Origin: Rheinheimera pleomorphica
GTDB taxonomy: Bacteria; Pseudomonadota; Gammaproteobacteria; Enterobacterales; Alteromonadaceae
Direction of reading: 5' to 3'
Length of the DNA stretch: 64,000 nucleotides
Assembly (NCBI RefSeq): GCF_011634895.1
Contig: NZ_SIRR01000008.1
Coordinates: forward strand, 62,001-126,000
Part shown: piece after piece, positions 1 through 8,386 of the stretch
Position numbering within the stretch: position 1 is the stretch's first letter
Layout: each line of letters starts with the position of its first letter
The notes under the pieces: generated by a model
The model's database searches: none
Told to the model about the DNA's origin: nothing
What the model saw: only the letters and a program-made list of their open reading frames with translations
Position numbers and translations under genes: made by a program

Positions 1-2
1 AG

Positions 3-1190
3 CCAACGCCAGACAACTATTACATTGGCGTTATGGCGCTGTCTGTGCAGCAGCCGCAGCCGGACCAGGTATTACAACAGTACCTTGAGCAACAACCGGC
101 AGCAGACAATTTTGACAGGCTGAAGCTGCCGCAACTAAGTGGCCTTAATGAGCTATACCAGCATCCGTTTTTCTGCGAGTTAGCAACTGATACATGCCAG
201 CAGACACTGGCCGGCCAACCGCAGCAGCTGCAACACTTTCTGGCAGGCTTTGCGCCCTTGCTAAAGCAATACGAGGCGTTACAACAGCTTGATGAAATTT
301 CACCGGTTAATGAGCACGTCATGCAGGTTAACTGGCTTGATGTGCTGCCGCTACAGCAGCTTTATGCCTTGTATTTATATCATCTTATTCTGCAGCAGGA
401 TTTCACCAGCGCCGAAGCCAAATTAGCACAGTGGATACAGCAACAACGACGCTTTCTATCGCTCCCTGCCAGCTCGCTAACAACGTCTGCTATTATGGTG
501 CAGTTTAATGACTTATATCTGCCGCTGGCGATAGCACTCAGAGCCAGTAGCAACGCCAGGCTAACTTTACTGGCCAGCAGTCTGGCGCCACTTAGTATTG
601 ACGAGCTGACACTGGTCAGCACAGTCCAACATGAGCTATTCGTCAGTTGGCAGCTGGCACAAATTGCTGATCTGCAACAGCTTGAAAACTCAGTTCCCCA
701 TTTAATGTACCGCTTGTTGTACAAACCTAATCTGACATTAAACCAGCTGTACCAGCACAGTCAGATTGCACAATTACAGCAGATAAGCAGTAAAACACAG
801 TGGTATCACTATGCCAGTGCCCGCCAACAACAGCTGGATACAACCGACTATCAGCCCGCAACCTTAACAACCAGGCTAAAGCAAAGTTATCGCAACTTTT
901 ACGGTGCCATACTGGTAGATATCCTCTCTGCCGTGCCAGACCGTCAACTGATAGATCGCAGCCAGTTAGACCTTAGCCTGTATTTATTACAGCCCTTGCT
1001 ACTGCACGATGTAAAAACACAAGCTCAGCTGCAACAGAGTGATTTTGCGCTAAACCCTTATACTCAAACTACGGTGCGCAGCCACAATAACCGTTGGTGC
1101 TATAACCTGACTGATTTTATTTGCCTTACTGATACAAATGTTTCCGTGCTGCGTACTGGTACTGACCAAACTGGAGTAAATATGCAATGA
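3..1190 (+). CDS. Unrecognised protein, 5' end outside the window
   Basis: The frame is open to the left edge of the window, reading PTPDNYYIGV before the first ATG at 33, so the gene probably begins upstream and only its last ~396 residues are seen. The visible part is rich in Gln and Leu and looks alpha-helical (many LQQL-type heptads). I see no catalytic motif, signal peptide or membrane segment and do not recognise the family. The stop overlaps the next ATG (ATGA at 1187), so it is probably co-translated with the lipocalin gene. It may be a periplasmic or envelope partner of that lipoprotein, but this is only context. Confidence is in its being a gene, not in a function. Confidence 0.7.
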   Translation, partial: PTPDNYYIGVMALSVQQPQPDQVLQQYLEQQPAADNFDRLKLPQLSGLNELYQHPFFCELATDTCQQTLAGQPQQLQHFLAGFAPLLKQYEALQQLDEISPVNEHVMQVNWLDVLPLQQLYALYLYHLILQQDFTSAEAKLAQWIQQQRRFLSLPASSLTTSAIMVQFNDLYLPLAIALRASSNARLTLLASSLAPLSIDELTLVSTVQHELFVSWQLAQIADLQQLENSVPHLMYRLLYKPNLTLNQLYQHSQIAQLQQISSKTQWYHYASARQQQLDTTDYQPATLTTRLKQSYRNFYGAILVDILSAVPDRQLIDRSQLDLSLYLLQPLLLHDVKTQAQLQQSDFALNPYTQTTVRSHNNRWCYNLTDFICLTDTNVSVLRTGTDQTGVNMQ

Positions 1191-1702
1191 AGTATTTTTT
1201 TATCTGCATCCTGGCAGCCGTGCTCACAGGCTGCACCGGCACCCCACAGGGCGTTACGCCGGTAACCCCATTTGAATTAAACCGCTATTTAGGGCAGTGG
1301 TATGAAATTGCCAGGCTCGATCACCGTTTTGAACGCGGCCTGACCGAAGTAACCGCTAACTACAGTATGCGCGACGATGGCGGCGTAAGGGTGATTAACC
1401 GCGGTTATAATAGCGAGGATAACGCTTGGCAACAGGCCGAAGGTAAGGCCTATTTTGTTGACGACAGCAACAGCGGCGCACTGAAAGTGTCATTTTTCGG
1501 CCCGTTTTATGGTGGCTACAATATTGCTAAATTAACCGACGACTATACGGTGGCACTGGTGCTTGGGCCGTCAACCGACTACGCCTGGCTACTGGCACGC
1601 AGTAAAACGCCGTCCAAAGCAATATGTGATGACTATGTGGCGTTTGCCGCCCAGTTAGGTATAGCCGCAGAGCAATGGATTTGGTTGCAGCAGTGCCAGT
1701 AA
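1187..1702 (+). CDS. blc: Bacterial lipocalin, outer-membrane lipoprotein (Blc-like)
   Basis: A 171-residue lipoprotein. The signal peptide ends in the lipobox LTGC (residues 13-16), so Cys16 should be lipidated; the residue after it (Thr) predicts outer-membrane sorting. The lipocalin signature GQWYEIARLDHRFERG lies at about 36-51, followed by the NYSMRDDGGVRVINRGY strand pattern typical of Blc/apolipoprotein-D-like proteins. Length matches E. coli Blc (177). Blc-family proteins bind fatty acids or lysophospholipids and are made under envelope stress or starvation. The start overlaps the upstream stop by ATGA. Family assignment is firm; the ligand is unknown. Confidence 0.93.
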   Translation: MKYFFICILAAVLTGCTGTPQGVTPVTPFELNRYLGQWYEIARLDHRFERGLTEVTANYSMRDDGGVRVINRGYNSEDNAWQQAEGKAYFVDDSNSGALKVSFFGPFYGGYNIAKLTDDYTVALVLGPSTDYAWLLARSKTPSKAICDDYVAFAAQLGIAAEQWIWLQQCQ

Positions 1703-1833
1703 TGCGTTAAGGCATCACCTTTTCGGGTATTAATTTTCTGTCGAGATAAGCTCTACTTCAGGATTCAGGGTAAATCTATGGAGAGGCTTACTTCTATTGC
1801 CTTTACTGGCATTTCACACTGGATTGTCTGTTG

Positions 1834-2145
1834 TTAGTCCGCAGATAACCGGATCGGTTTATTACCCAACAGGTTTCTTACAGCCTTATCAAAAGGTAAT
1901 AAGTTTCCGTCTCGCATCAGTTCTATTGCATTACCAAGTAATATCCTCGACAACCTGTCGTTGCGATCAACATCAGGCTGTTTTGCCATATGTTGCAGTA
2001 ATCTCTGCTCTAGCAGCAGATATTTTGCTTCGCTGTACAAAATCCAACTATTGCCGCTGATATCCGGTGTCAGTAAAAACCGCTCATGCTCTAGCATTGC
2101 TTCGGTGCAAATTATTCCACCCGCATTAAGCGTTAACCACTGCAT
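1834..2145 (-). CDS. Small unrecognised protein of the operator-linked gene set
   Basis: A 103-residue ORF read leftward, divergent from the MCGYC gene at 2260. The ATG at 2145 was chosen over the ATG at 2211 because the latter lies beyond the shared palindrome (2192-2210). From 2145 the palindrome is 46 bp upstream, almost mirror-symmetric with the 49 bp on the other side, and a TATGCT -10-like box (2178-2183) lies between. The start has only a poor ribosome site (GTGGGG). The protein begins MQWLTLNAGGIICTEAML and has a helical, charged middle; no family recognised, no membrane segment. The regulatory geometry is the main reason to call it real. Confidence 0.5.
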   Translation of the reverse strand: MQWLTLNAGGIICTEAMLEHERFLLTPDISGNSWILYSEAKYLLLEQRLLQHMAKQPDVDRNDRLSRILLGNAIELMRDGNLLPFDKAVRNLLGNKPIRLSAD

Positions 2146-2177
2146 AATTTTTTGCCCCACTTTAGATAATAAGGCAA

Positions 2178-2225
2178 AGCATAACGCTGCATGCGACCTA
2201 TTGTGTCGCACACGATAATTATGCT
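2178..2225. promoter_or_regulatory. Divergent promoter with palindromic operator (copy 1)
   Basis: The inverted repeat TGCGAC-CTATTGT-GTCGCA (2192-2210) is flanked symmetrically by TATGCT on both strands: at 2220-2225 on + (9 bp away) and at 2178-2183 on - (8 bp away). The palindrome would thus cover the -35/spacer region of two divergent promoters serving the ORF ending at 1834 and the MCGYC gene at 2260. Similar palindromes recur at 4181, 6383 and 12472. The likely binder is the WYL-type regulator encoded at 10435-11439 (inference). Confidence 0.65.
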
Positions 2226-2259
2226 GGCAATATCTAGCCCAAACCCATTGGAATGCTTT

Positions 2260-3186
2260 ATGTGCGGTTACTGTACTGAACTTAACTCTGTAAGATATTT
2301 ATGGCAAAACGGACGCCTGGAGCCTGTCGAAGAGAAAGATTGGTATTTCAACGAAAGTTACAGCCTCGAAAGTGCTGATGTGCACCAACTGTATACACTG
2401 CACCAGCAAGGACACCCCTTAGATGCAAAGCTGGTGTTAATCAGGCTGGCATGTGAGCCGTCATTAGGTGGCACTGAGCATGTAAAGAATTATCTTATTC
2501 AAGCGATGCTGGATCAGCTTAACACTGAGAAAAACAAAGACAATACATCCAGCCCCTGGCTTTGGCTTGATAACGCATTAAGTCATATTTTCCAACACGG
2601 ACATTTACCCTATACCGATAACACGGCATTTCCTGCAGAGTTTATCCAGCAGCTGGATCAGGCACTAAACTGGGCCGCCGACACCGTTTATCCCGGATTA
2701 CATCTTGATGACGAAAACGAAGACGATACCCCCAAGAGTGAGCAACAGAAGCAGGCGGAACATCAATATAACCTCGAACTAGCAGAACTGCTCTATCAGC
2801 GCTTTCATCATGTGTTACTGGCTGTGCTGCTGATACAAACATTAGAACCTGAACACCCTAAGCTAGCCCAAATCGCACTGAACTATCACGTCAGTTTTAC
2901 CCTGATGCGGGGTTCAGAGTTAACACTCAGGCGTTTACTGCAATATCACTGTGTTAAGTACTATGGTAAAAACTGGCTTTGGCAGCACCTGCATCGATTA
3001 GAGCTACAGCATATTCTTTACCTGGCTGCCCGCTGCCAACTGACTCCAGCCGAGATCACCGAGTTGCAAATTAAGCTGGAGGACGAATTTGTCGGTTTAG
3101 ACTATTTTATGACCCGCAAAGATTGCATCGATGCACTAACCAGGCTGATCTTGGCAGTGGAGTTTGGGTTTGGATTTGAGCAATAG
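2260..3186 (+). CDS. MCGYC-family protein, copy A
   Basis: Encodes 308 residues from the ATG at 2260; an upstream ATG (2191) would overlap the operator and was rejected. It is paralogous to the protein at 4835-5542: both start MCGYC-x-E-x-N, keep a WQxGxL motif near residue 18, and share a C-terminal block, ELTLRRLLQYHCVKYYG here and ELALQRKLLRHCVSYYG there, followed by a LxxYLAxR pattern. The N-terminal Cys2/Cys5 pair could bind a metal or be a modification site. Compared with copy B it has an acidic insert (DDENEDDTPK, around 150). No known domain is recognised. It is transcribed from the operator at 2192-2210, so it belongs to the island regulon. Confidence 0.8.
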   Translation: MCGYCTELNSVRYLWQNGRLEPVEEKDWYFNESYSLESADVHQLYTLHQQGHPLDAKLVLIRLACEPSLGGTEHVKNYLIQAMLDQLNTEKNKDNTSSPWLWLDNALSHIFQHGHLPYTDNTAFPAEFIQQLDQALNWAADTVYPGLHLDDENEDDTPKSEQQKQAEHQYNLELAELLYQRFHHVLLAVLLIQTLEPEHPKLAQIALNYHVSFTLMRGSELTLRRLLQYHCVKYYGKNWLWQHLHRLELQHILYLAARCQLTPAEITELQIKLEDEFVGLDYFMTRKDCIDALTRLILAVEFGFGFEQ

Positions 3187-3356
3187 CAATTAAAATGAAA
3201 TCATGGTTTTATCTGATATCGGTACTTGCTATTTCCAAACTCATAAGATAATTTTTTGATGCAATTTGGTTTTTTCTAAAAATTCGATTTGTTTGTATGG
3301 CATCTGATAGAGATACCACCGGCAATGAAGCTAACAAAATATTAGAGGGTCAAACA

Positions 3357-4061
3357 ATGAAAATGGAATCCAGGACTAGTTTTGTCAACAGAGTTTTGGG
3401 ACTTACATTAGGCTCTACGCAGGGAAAGTACTCGTATTGCAACGATCAAACTAAGCAAGTTCTCTTTAGTTTAAATTCGAATAACAAAGATCGTGATTTA
3501 ATTCTTAGCCCTAAATGGTCTTCCAAAAGTTATGCTCATTCACTTAAGCATATAGATAAAATTAGATATCAAGGCTATGAACTTCTTATTTTCAGAACTA
3601 AGACCAAGAAAGATAGTCTAGGCAACACAGTTGCCGATGGGTTCGAACCTTATATCGAGAAAAGATACTTGGTAATAGATGGGGATGAATATAGAGCTTC
3701 CCCGTTTGAAATATCCTATGAAAATCATGAGAAAATATTCAGAGAAGAAATTATTAAATCTTCTGGTGTATCCTCCGAAGAGCGACAAAAGCGTTTAAAC
3801 GCAGCTGCTGCAACTCCAAACAAGAGAACGGTTTCTATTGTTGTTTACGACAGGAACCCTGACGTTGTTGCTGAAGTTCTTTACAGAGCAAATGGTTGCT
3901 GTGAGAATTGTTTGAATTTAGCCCCATTTAATCGTAAGTCTGATGGAAGCCCTTATTTGGAGGTTCATCACCGGACACCTTTAGCGGACGGTGGTGATGA
4001 CACAGTTGCAAATGCAATAGCCTTATGTCCGAATTGTCACAGAGCCGCACACTACGGATAA
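3357..4061 (+). CDS. HNH endonuclease (McrA-like C-terminus)
   Basis: A 234-residue protein from the ATG at 3357, preceded by GAGGG six bases away; an ATG 20 codons earlier has no ribosome site. The C-terminal ~55 residues are a classic zinc-containing HNH nuclease: CENC (182-185), EVHH (202-205) with the catalytic His, N at 219, and CPNCH (224-228) ending HYG. The N-terminal ~160 residues are not recognised; such regions in McrA-type proteins often read modified DNA, which would make this a type IV-like restriction enzyme (inference). The gene is clearly AT-richer than its neighbours and has no copy of the island operator in front, so it looks like an inserted cassette. Confidence 0.88.
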   Translation: MKMESRTSFVNRVLGLTLGSTQGKYSYCNDQTKQVLFSLNSNNKDRDLILSPKWSSKSYAHSLKHIDKIRYQGYELLIFRTKTKKDSLGNTVADGFEPYIEKRYLVIDGDEYRASPFEISYENHEKIFREEIIKSSGVSSEERQKRLNAAAATPNKRTVSIVVYDRNPDVVAEVLYRANGCCENCLNLAPFNRKSDGSPYLEVHHRTPLADGGDDTVANAIALCPNCHRAAHYG

Positions 4062-4071
4062 CCATCTATAA

Positions 4072-4155
4072 GAGCGCGCTGCCGTCAAACTGCAGCGCGA
4101 GGGCAAGCTGAAATTTATCGGCCCGCGCAAAGGCGGTTATTGGCAGGTCTTGTAA
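4072..4155 (+). pseudogene. Remnant: C-terminal 27 codons of a lost gene
   Basis: Directly behind the HNH gene an open frame reads ERAAVKLQREGKLKFIGP followed by RKGGYWQVL and a stop at 4153. It is preceded in frame by a stop (4069). The sequence resembles the winged-helix tail that ends many AlbA_2/RecG-like ATP-binding and Fic-like proteins, where a basic Leu-rich helix is followed by a GP-KGG-W turn. No start codon or further domain remains. It suggests that the HNH cassette replaced most of an earlier gene. The family call is tentative. Confidence 0.5.
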
Positions 4156-4180
4156 TTACAGTATTACCAAACTGCTTTAC

Positions 4181-4214
4181 TGCGTCATAATCTGACGCAG
4201 CATACTGTTACTTT
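4181..4214 (+). promoter_or_regulatory. Palindromic operator/promoter (copy 2)
   Basis: The inverted repeat TGCGTC-ATAATCT-GACGCA (4181-4199) has the same 6-7-6 geometry as the copies at 2192, 6383 and 12472. A weak -10-like TACTTT follows after 9 bp (4209-4214). The start codon of the next gene (4247) is 47 bp downstream, matching the 38-49 bp of the other copies. Confidence 0.6.
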
Positions 4215-4246
4215 TATCAGGTAAATTGCAAACGCAAGGAACCAGG

Positions 4247-4822
4247 ATGAAAGACGCGCCTCCCACCTCTTCACCACTAGATAAAAACATCGCCGACCTA
4301 CTGATATCGCCAATGCAGCCTGAGACAGACAACGGCAACTTGCCCCTGCCCGGCGTGATTGAGCACCCACAACTTGGCGAGCTACATTATTTGCTACCGC
4401 AACGCATTTTTCACCCACTGCTTGGAGTGCTGGAGTATGAACCTGAGTACCATAGGTACAATGGTAATGTTGTAGCACTTGGGCAGCAGATTGATATGTC
4501 TCTAACCGTTGACAGCAGCGACCAGCTTGATGCCATACTTGGCCGCGCGGCGCAGGTTATCCGGCAAATTGACGCCTTAAATCAGGCGCTGCGACATCAG
4601 GTTAGAGGCTACCTCGGCCGATTTAGCAGCAGACAAGCCTGGAATGATCATTACCGCATTTCGCTGGCAGATTTTGACCATACGATGCAGTTGCTATCTC
4701 TGTATTTTTGGTCGGCCGAGTTAATCGATTTTTACTATAAAGATAAATTCAACCAACACGGAGCCTGGTTTGAAGTAACAACCGACCTTGATAGGCAGCT
4801 GTTGTACATTGGCCTGCAGTAA
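4247..4822 (+). CDS. DUF2262/DUF6985-like protein of the island regulon
   Basis: Encodes 191 residues from ATG 4247, with AAGGA six bases upstream. The region LGVLEYEPEYHRYNGNVV and then a run of residues of the type I-x-MSLTVDSSDQLDAILGRA resembles the uncharacterised DUF2262/DUF6985 group (a short beta-sheet LG-x-L-x-Y-x5-Y-x-G-x-V, then a helical part and a C-terminal FY-x-D sheet). Those proteins are often found beside toxin or immunity genes, but their biochemistry is unknown. No signal peptide or membrane segment. It converges with the MCGYC copy B gene, with 12 bp between the stops, and has its own copy of the island operator at 4181-4199. Family call moderate; gene call firm. Confidence 0.75.
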   Translation: MKDAPPTSSPLDKNIADLLISPMQPETDNGNLPLPGVIEHPQLGELHYLLPQRIFHPLLGVLEYEPEYHRYNGNVVALGQQIDMSLTVDSSDQLDAILGRAAQVIRQIDALNQALRHQVRGYLGRFSSRQAWNDHYRISLADFDHTMQLLSLYFWSAELIDFYYKDKFNQHGAWFEVTTDLDRQLLYIGLQ

Positions 4823-4834
4823 GCTGCGGCCAGG

Positions 4835-5542
4835 CTAACCGATCGTGGCCAGTTTGTCGCTCAAATGGTCGATAACATCCTGCTTGCTGGCCAGCACCTC
4901 ATTCCCTTGCCAGTGCGGCATCAGCTTTAGTAAATAGCGTAAATCGTCCGCCTGATACAGCACACGATCAGCCAGATATACTATCAGCTCCGGTCGCAGC
5001 TGCTGCAGATAAGCCGCAACAAATTCAATGCCGTAGTAACTCACACAATGGCGCAACAACTTGCGTTGTAATGCCAGCTCGTATCCAGGCAAGCCAGGCA
5101 CAAATGCAGGCACAGATACAGCGATATCTACCAGTACTTTATGCTCAGGTTGTTGCTTCATTAGTTCATGCAACGCCAGCCAAAAGCGGTTGAAATTACT
5201 ATAAAAGCCATCTTGCAGTTTATGATGAGTATCTATGTCCAGCTCTGCGGCAGTTTTATCCGCCTCGCTAAAATAGCTGGCTGCGGCATAACTGTCGGCA
5301 ATAATGTCCGCCAGTGTTGAAGCACAGGGCTTCGCCTCTTGATGGCGCAGCTGCAACAATTCAGGGCATAGCGTTTCTGCCTTCTCACGCCAACATGGCT
5401 TTAAGCTGTGGAGTTCTGCTACTTCCAACAGCATTTGCAGTAATATCCAATCGGCTTCTTCACCAGATACCTCGGCTGTGAGTACACCGCTCTGCCACAT
5501 CCTGCCAATGACAAAATTCGCTTCAATACAATAACCACACAT
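4835..5542 (-). CDS. MCGYC-family protein, copy B
   Basis: A 235-residue paralogue of the protein at 2260-3186, sharing the N-terminal MCGYC-x-E-x-N, WQSGVL and the C-terminal HCVSYYG block with a following YLADR motif. It is about 70 residues shorter because it lacks the acidic insert of copy A. Its ATG overlaps the stop of the PP2C gene (TAATG at 5542), so it is translationally coupled to the phosphatase; a joint role, for example as substrate or adaptor, is a reasonable inference. No catalytic motif seen. Confidence 0.8.
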   Translation of the reverse strand: MCGYCIEANFVIGRMWQSGVLTAEVSGEEADWILLQMLLEVAELHSLKPCWREKAETLCPELLQLRHQEAKPCASTLADIIADSYAAASYFSEADKTAAELDIDTHHKLQDGFYSNFNRFWLALHELMKQQPEHKVLVDIAVSVPAFVPGLPGYELALQRKLLRHCVSYYGIEFVAAYLQQLRPELIVYLADRVLYQADDLRYLLKLMPHWQGNEVLASKQDVIDHLSDKLATIG

Positions 5543-6339
5543 TAATGGTTACCTTGCGCACTTTTGCCCAGAGCGATTGGCCGCAGCCACAACAAGCTGG
5601 CATTGTCCGTTGCGCCCCGCTGCAACAGCAGGCTTTGCAGGTGCAGCAAGGCGTTAGCGCTATCAGCTATAGCGAACATCTCAGCTAACTCCTCTGGTGT
5701 AACCAGGTCATGCACCCCATCTGTGGTTAATACAAATTGATCACCCACTTGCAACTCGCCATCAGTTACTGACACGGTAAAATCAGCCGCTTCGCTATCA
5801 GCCGCCAGATAACTGGTAAGCGCCCGATAACACTGCGCCAGGCCAGTTTGTTGCCTAAGCTCAGCGCTATCGTTTTGCCAGTCATGATCCTCGCTTAATT
5901 GCTGTAATTGCCCATTACGCAAGCGCCAGATTCGGCTATCACCGGCGTTAATTGTCATAAAGCGCTCAGCGTTTAGCTGCAGTGCCGCTATGGTAGTCGC
6001 CGCGCCAAAACTCTTTCTTTTTTGGCCAAGCATATCGGCCAGATATTGCTGCGCCAGCCGAATCTGTCTGCTGGAAAAGCCAGTGCCCGGCCAGTGACTC
6101 AGTAAATACTTAACAACGGTATAGCTTGCTGCCGCAGCAGAGGGGCTGGCAGACACGCCATCAGCGGCAAGCAGCAACACATCTGGCGATGGCAGATCCA
6201 GCACATTGACCACCTCATTTTGCTGCAACAACGTTGGTGCAACACCATCAGCTACGTAGCCAATTGCATCTTGCTGCGACCATTTAGCGCCTGTCGGGTT
6301 AAAGCCACTTAGTTGTAATATCGCAAGTTGGTAATGCAT
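5542..6339 (-). CDS. PP2C-family serine/threonine protein phosphatase
   Basis: A 265-residue PPM/PP2C phosphatase, cytoplasmic. Start ATG 6339 has AGGAG seven bases upstream; the longer reading from 6402 would begin inside the operator. Metal-binding motifs are in the usual order: QQDA (Asp24), ADG (59-61), GDSR (133-136), TTDG (205-208) and ATDN (243-246). All four aspartates that hold the metal pair are present, so it should be active, although the second motif reads ADGVS instead of ADGMG. The length is that of a bare catalytic domain (Stp/PrpC type). No kinase gene is next to it, so its substrate is not evident. Operator copy 3 lies 43 bp upstream. It is co-translated with MCGYC copy B. 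Confidence 0.9.
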   Translation of the reverse strand: MHYQLAILQLSGFNPTGAKWSQQDAIGYVADGVAPTLLQQNEVVNVLDLPSPDVLLLAADGVSASPSAAAASYTVVKYLLSHWPGTGFSSRQIRLAQQYLADMLGQKRKSFGAATTIAALQLNAERFMTINAGDSRIWRLRNGQLQQLSEDHDWQNDSAELRQQTGLAQCYRALTSYLAADSEAADFTVSVTDGELQVGDQFVLTTDGVHDLVTPEELAEMFAIADSANALLHLQSLLLQRGATDNASLLWLRPIALGKSAQGNH

Positions 6340-6367
6340 TAACAGACTCCTATCACTGCAAACCAAC

Positions 6368-6401
6368 ATTATAAAACTTTCATGCGTCACATTGTGTCGC
6401 A
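6368..6401 (-). promoter_or_regulatory. Palindromic operator/promoter (copy 3)
   Basis: The inverted repeat TGCGTC-ACATTGT-GTCGCA (6383-6401 on +) has one mismatch between its arms. A perfect TATAAT on the - strand (6368-6373) follows after 9 bp. The palindrome therefore overlaps the expected -35 position of the promoter of the PP2C gene, the usual place for a repressor or a class II activator. Confidence 0.65.
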
Positions 6402-6460
6402 CAAAATTATTGCAAATAGTGACTGTTTATTAGCAAACACTTTTACCCTCTGGATCGACA

Positions 6461-8386
6461 CTATTGATTAAGCAAAATCTTTATCATTTCAGCTTCATGT
6501 TTCACGATATTTTTATGACCTTCTCCCTCAGGTTCAGGCCCCCAATATTCATAACTCATCATAATCGCTTGCTTTAAACTCTCGGCACGATTGTTATCTT
6601 GATAGAATGTCTTCTTGCCTGATGGATAGTAATTGCTAAGCCGTGAGTTACTACTTGGCGAAATTAGGCATAGGTTTCCAAAGCGATCAACATCCTTCAT
6701 TTTGCTCGCACCAGATGGATCCGTTTGTGGAAAGTAATGTTCAACAGAGGTTCTGAAAGAGAATTGGAACTCAGAAAAATGCTTCCCAAGGTCTTCACTT
6801 CTCATACCATCTACTGACTCACCAGCCGAAAGCTTACGCCAAATTAGATAGTCCAATCGGTTGAAAATAAAATTCTGCACTCCAGTTCCTTGATGCAATA
6901 CTCCGGAATTCTCTTCGCTAAACGCTAAATTCTCACCATTTGTGATTTCGTTAAAATAACGTTCACTTAAGCTTTCAAGCTCAGTTAAATATACCTGACC
7001 ATCAATAACTAAGTTTTTTTCAGGTGTTGTATTCCTATTCAAGATACTTAGAGCATCATTGAGCCAACGCTTATATACTAAGGCAGGATTCGATACATGG
7101 AACATAGCCAAAATCATGCGAATCTTTTCGTTCAGCTCGTTACTAAAGACGTTTGGATACGCAGGGCTTAGACTTGTAGTGTTTTTATTGGCGTCAAGCC
7201 TTACCAAACTCCATTTACGCTTTTCATCGTGTTGGTCAGGCTTAATTATGTAGCTGTCAAATAGCATCCGGTACTTAAGCAGTTCATAAACAAAGTCTTT
7301 AGCTTCGACCTTCAAGCCATAGTCTTTAGAAATAAATGCATCAATCAATCTCTTATCATCTAACGAGACACTCTGTTCTGGTTTCATCAGCTTTAAAACA
7401 TGAAGTAAAAAGTTAGAGAAGTCTATAACGGTGCCAAAGCGCTCTTCTTTCTCTCGCTCTTCATCATCACTGGTTGAGCTAAATGCTTTGTTGTCGATGA
7501 TTTCACGCAGCGTCATTGCATCTTGCTTTAGTACCTTGCTCGTATGCTTTTCTAGAACAGCGTCAAAATTTGACGGAATCACTTGCCAATCATCACCGAA
7601 TACTTCTCTACGCAGATCGGATTGAAAGCTCATCTGGGTATAACGCTTCATATTTGAGCAAGCATCCCAGATTGCAGAAAAGCAGTTTCTTTCCTCATCA
7701 TTCGCGAGTGTAGCCATGAACTTAGCTTTCAATACTTCATGCTTCTCTAACTGCTCACCACGGTTATTCATGATCTCGAAGTAGTGATTGAGATCGGTTT
7801 GTGGTGGAACAGCGACTCTTAGTATGGTGACGCTTTCTAACAGATACTCGAAAAACTGGGTAGTTTTAGCCTCTGCATCTAGGCCTTTGATTTTGAAGTA
7901 ACGCTGAATAATGTTGAAGGCCGCTTGGATGGTCGGCTCTTCAGATTCTCCATTAGAGATACCTTTATAGATATCATCTAGCGCTCGGGATGATTTAGGG
8001 CGACTATCAAAGGTCAGGTTAAGATCTAACTCCTGTAATTTGTCCTCACCCAGTACTTTACGATGTTTTAGATACGCCAATAAGATAGACAGCGTAGTAT
8101 GTCTTTGCTGTCCATCAATGGTTTCGTAAACAACGCTCGTTTGCTGCGCAAGATTTGTACGCTTGTAAACAACGAGGCTACCCAGATAGTACTTTGCTTG
8201 TTTGGCGGTAGTGGTTTCATCTAATTGAGTAATAAGCCCTGCAGCGTCACTAATATCTTGAATAAGCTGCTCAATCTCTGGTGCTCCCCAGGCATAGTTA
8301 CGCTGATATATGGGAACAACGTATCGGGTGTTGCTATTGAAAAGCGCACGTACTGATAACTGCTCTACTTGATTATGTTTACTCAA
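6461..8386 (-). CDS. DUF262-DUF1524 (GmrSD-like) nuclease protein
   Basis: Encodes 641 residues. The N-terminal DUF262 part has the ParB/Srx-like NTPase motifs PIYQRNYAW (25-33) and DGQQRHTTL (91-99). The C-terminal ~95 residues contain a DUF1524-type HNH motif, EHYFPQ (549-554) and later [19 protein letters not shown], where the family usually has EH-I-x-PQ and a following N-x-LGNL. This is the layout of single-chain GmrSD enzymes, SspE and BrxU, which use nucleotide to cut modified or foreign phage DNA. It overlaps the preceding DUF262 gene by four bases (8383-8386), so both are translated together. Substrate unknown; the defence role follows from the family. Confidence 0.88.
   Translation of the reverse strand: MSKHNQVEQLSVRALFNSNTRYVVPIYQRNYAWGAPEIEQLIQDISDAAGLITQLDETTTAKQAKYYLGSLVVYKRTNLAQQTSVVYETIDGQQRHTTLSILLAYLKHRKVLGEDKLQELDLNLTFDSRPKSSRALDDIYKGISNGESEEPTIQAAFNIIQRYFKIKGLDAEAKTTQFFEYLLESVTILRVAVPPQTDLNHYFEIMNNRGEQLEKHEVLKAKFMATLANDEERNCFSAIWDACSNMKRYTQMSFQSDLRREVFGDDWQVIPSNFDAVLEKHTSKVLKQDAMTLREIIDNKAFSSTSDDEEREKEERFGTVIDFSNFLLHVLKLMKPEQSVSLDDKRLIDAFISKDYGLKVEAKDFVYELLKYRMLFDSYIIKPDQHDEKRKWSLVRLDANKNTTSLSPAYPNVFSNELNEKIRMILAMFHVSNPALVYKRWLNDALSILNRNTTPEKNLVIDGQVYLTELESLSERYFNEITNGENLAFSEENSGVLHQGTGVQNFIFNRLDYLIWRKLSAGESVDGMRSEDLGKHFSEFQFSFRTSVEHYFPQTDPSGASKMKDVDRFGNLCLISPSSNSRLSNYYPSGKKTFYQDNNRAESLKQAIMMSYEYWGPEPEGEGHKNIVKHEAEMIKILLNQ

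Noticed and set aside
1797-2218. Rightward ORFs opposite the 103-residue leftward ORF
   Set aside because: They run through the palindromic operator and lack ribosome sites; the leftward frame has promoter geometry matching the regulon.
4226-4246. TTG start adding seven codons to the DUF2262-like gene
   Set aside because: The ATG at 4247 has AAGGA at ideal distance; the TTG has none.
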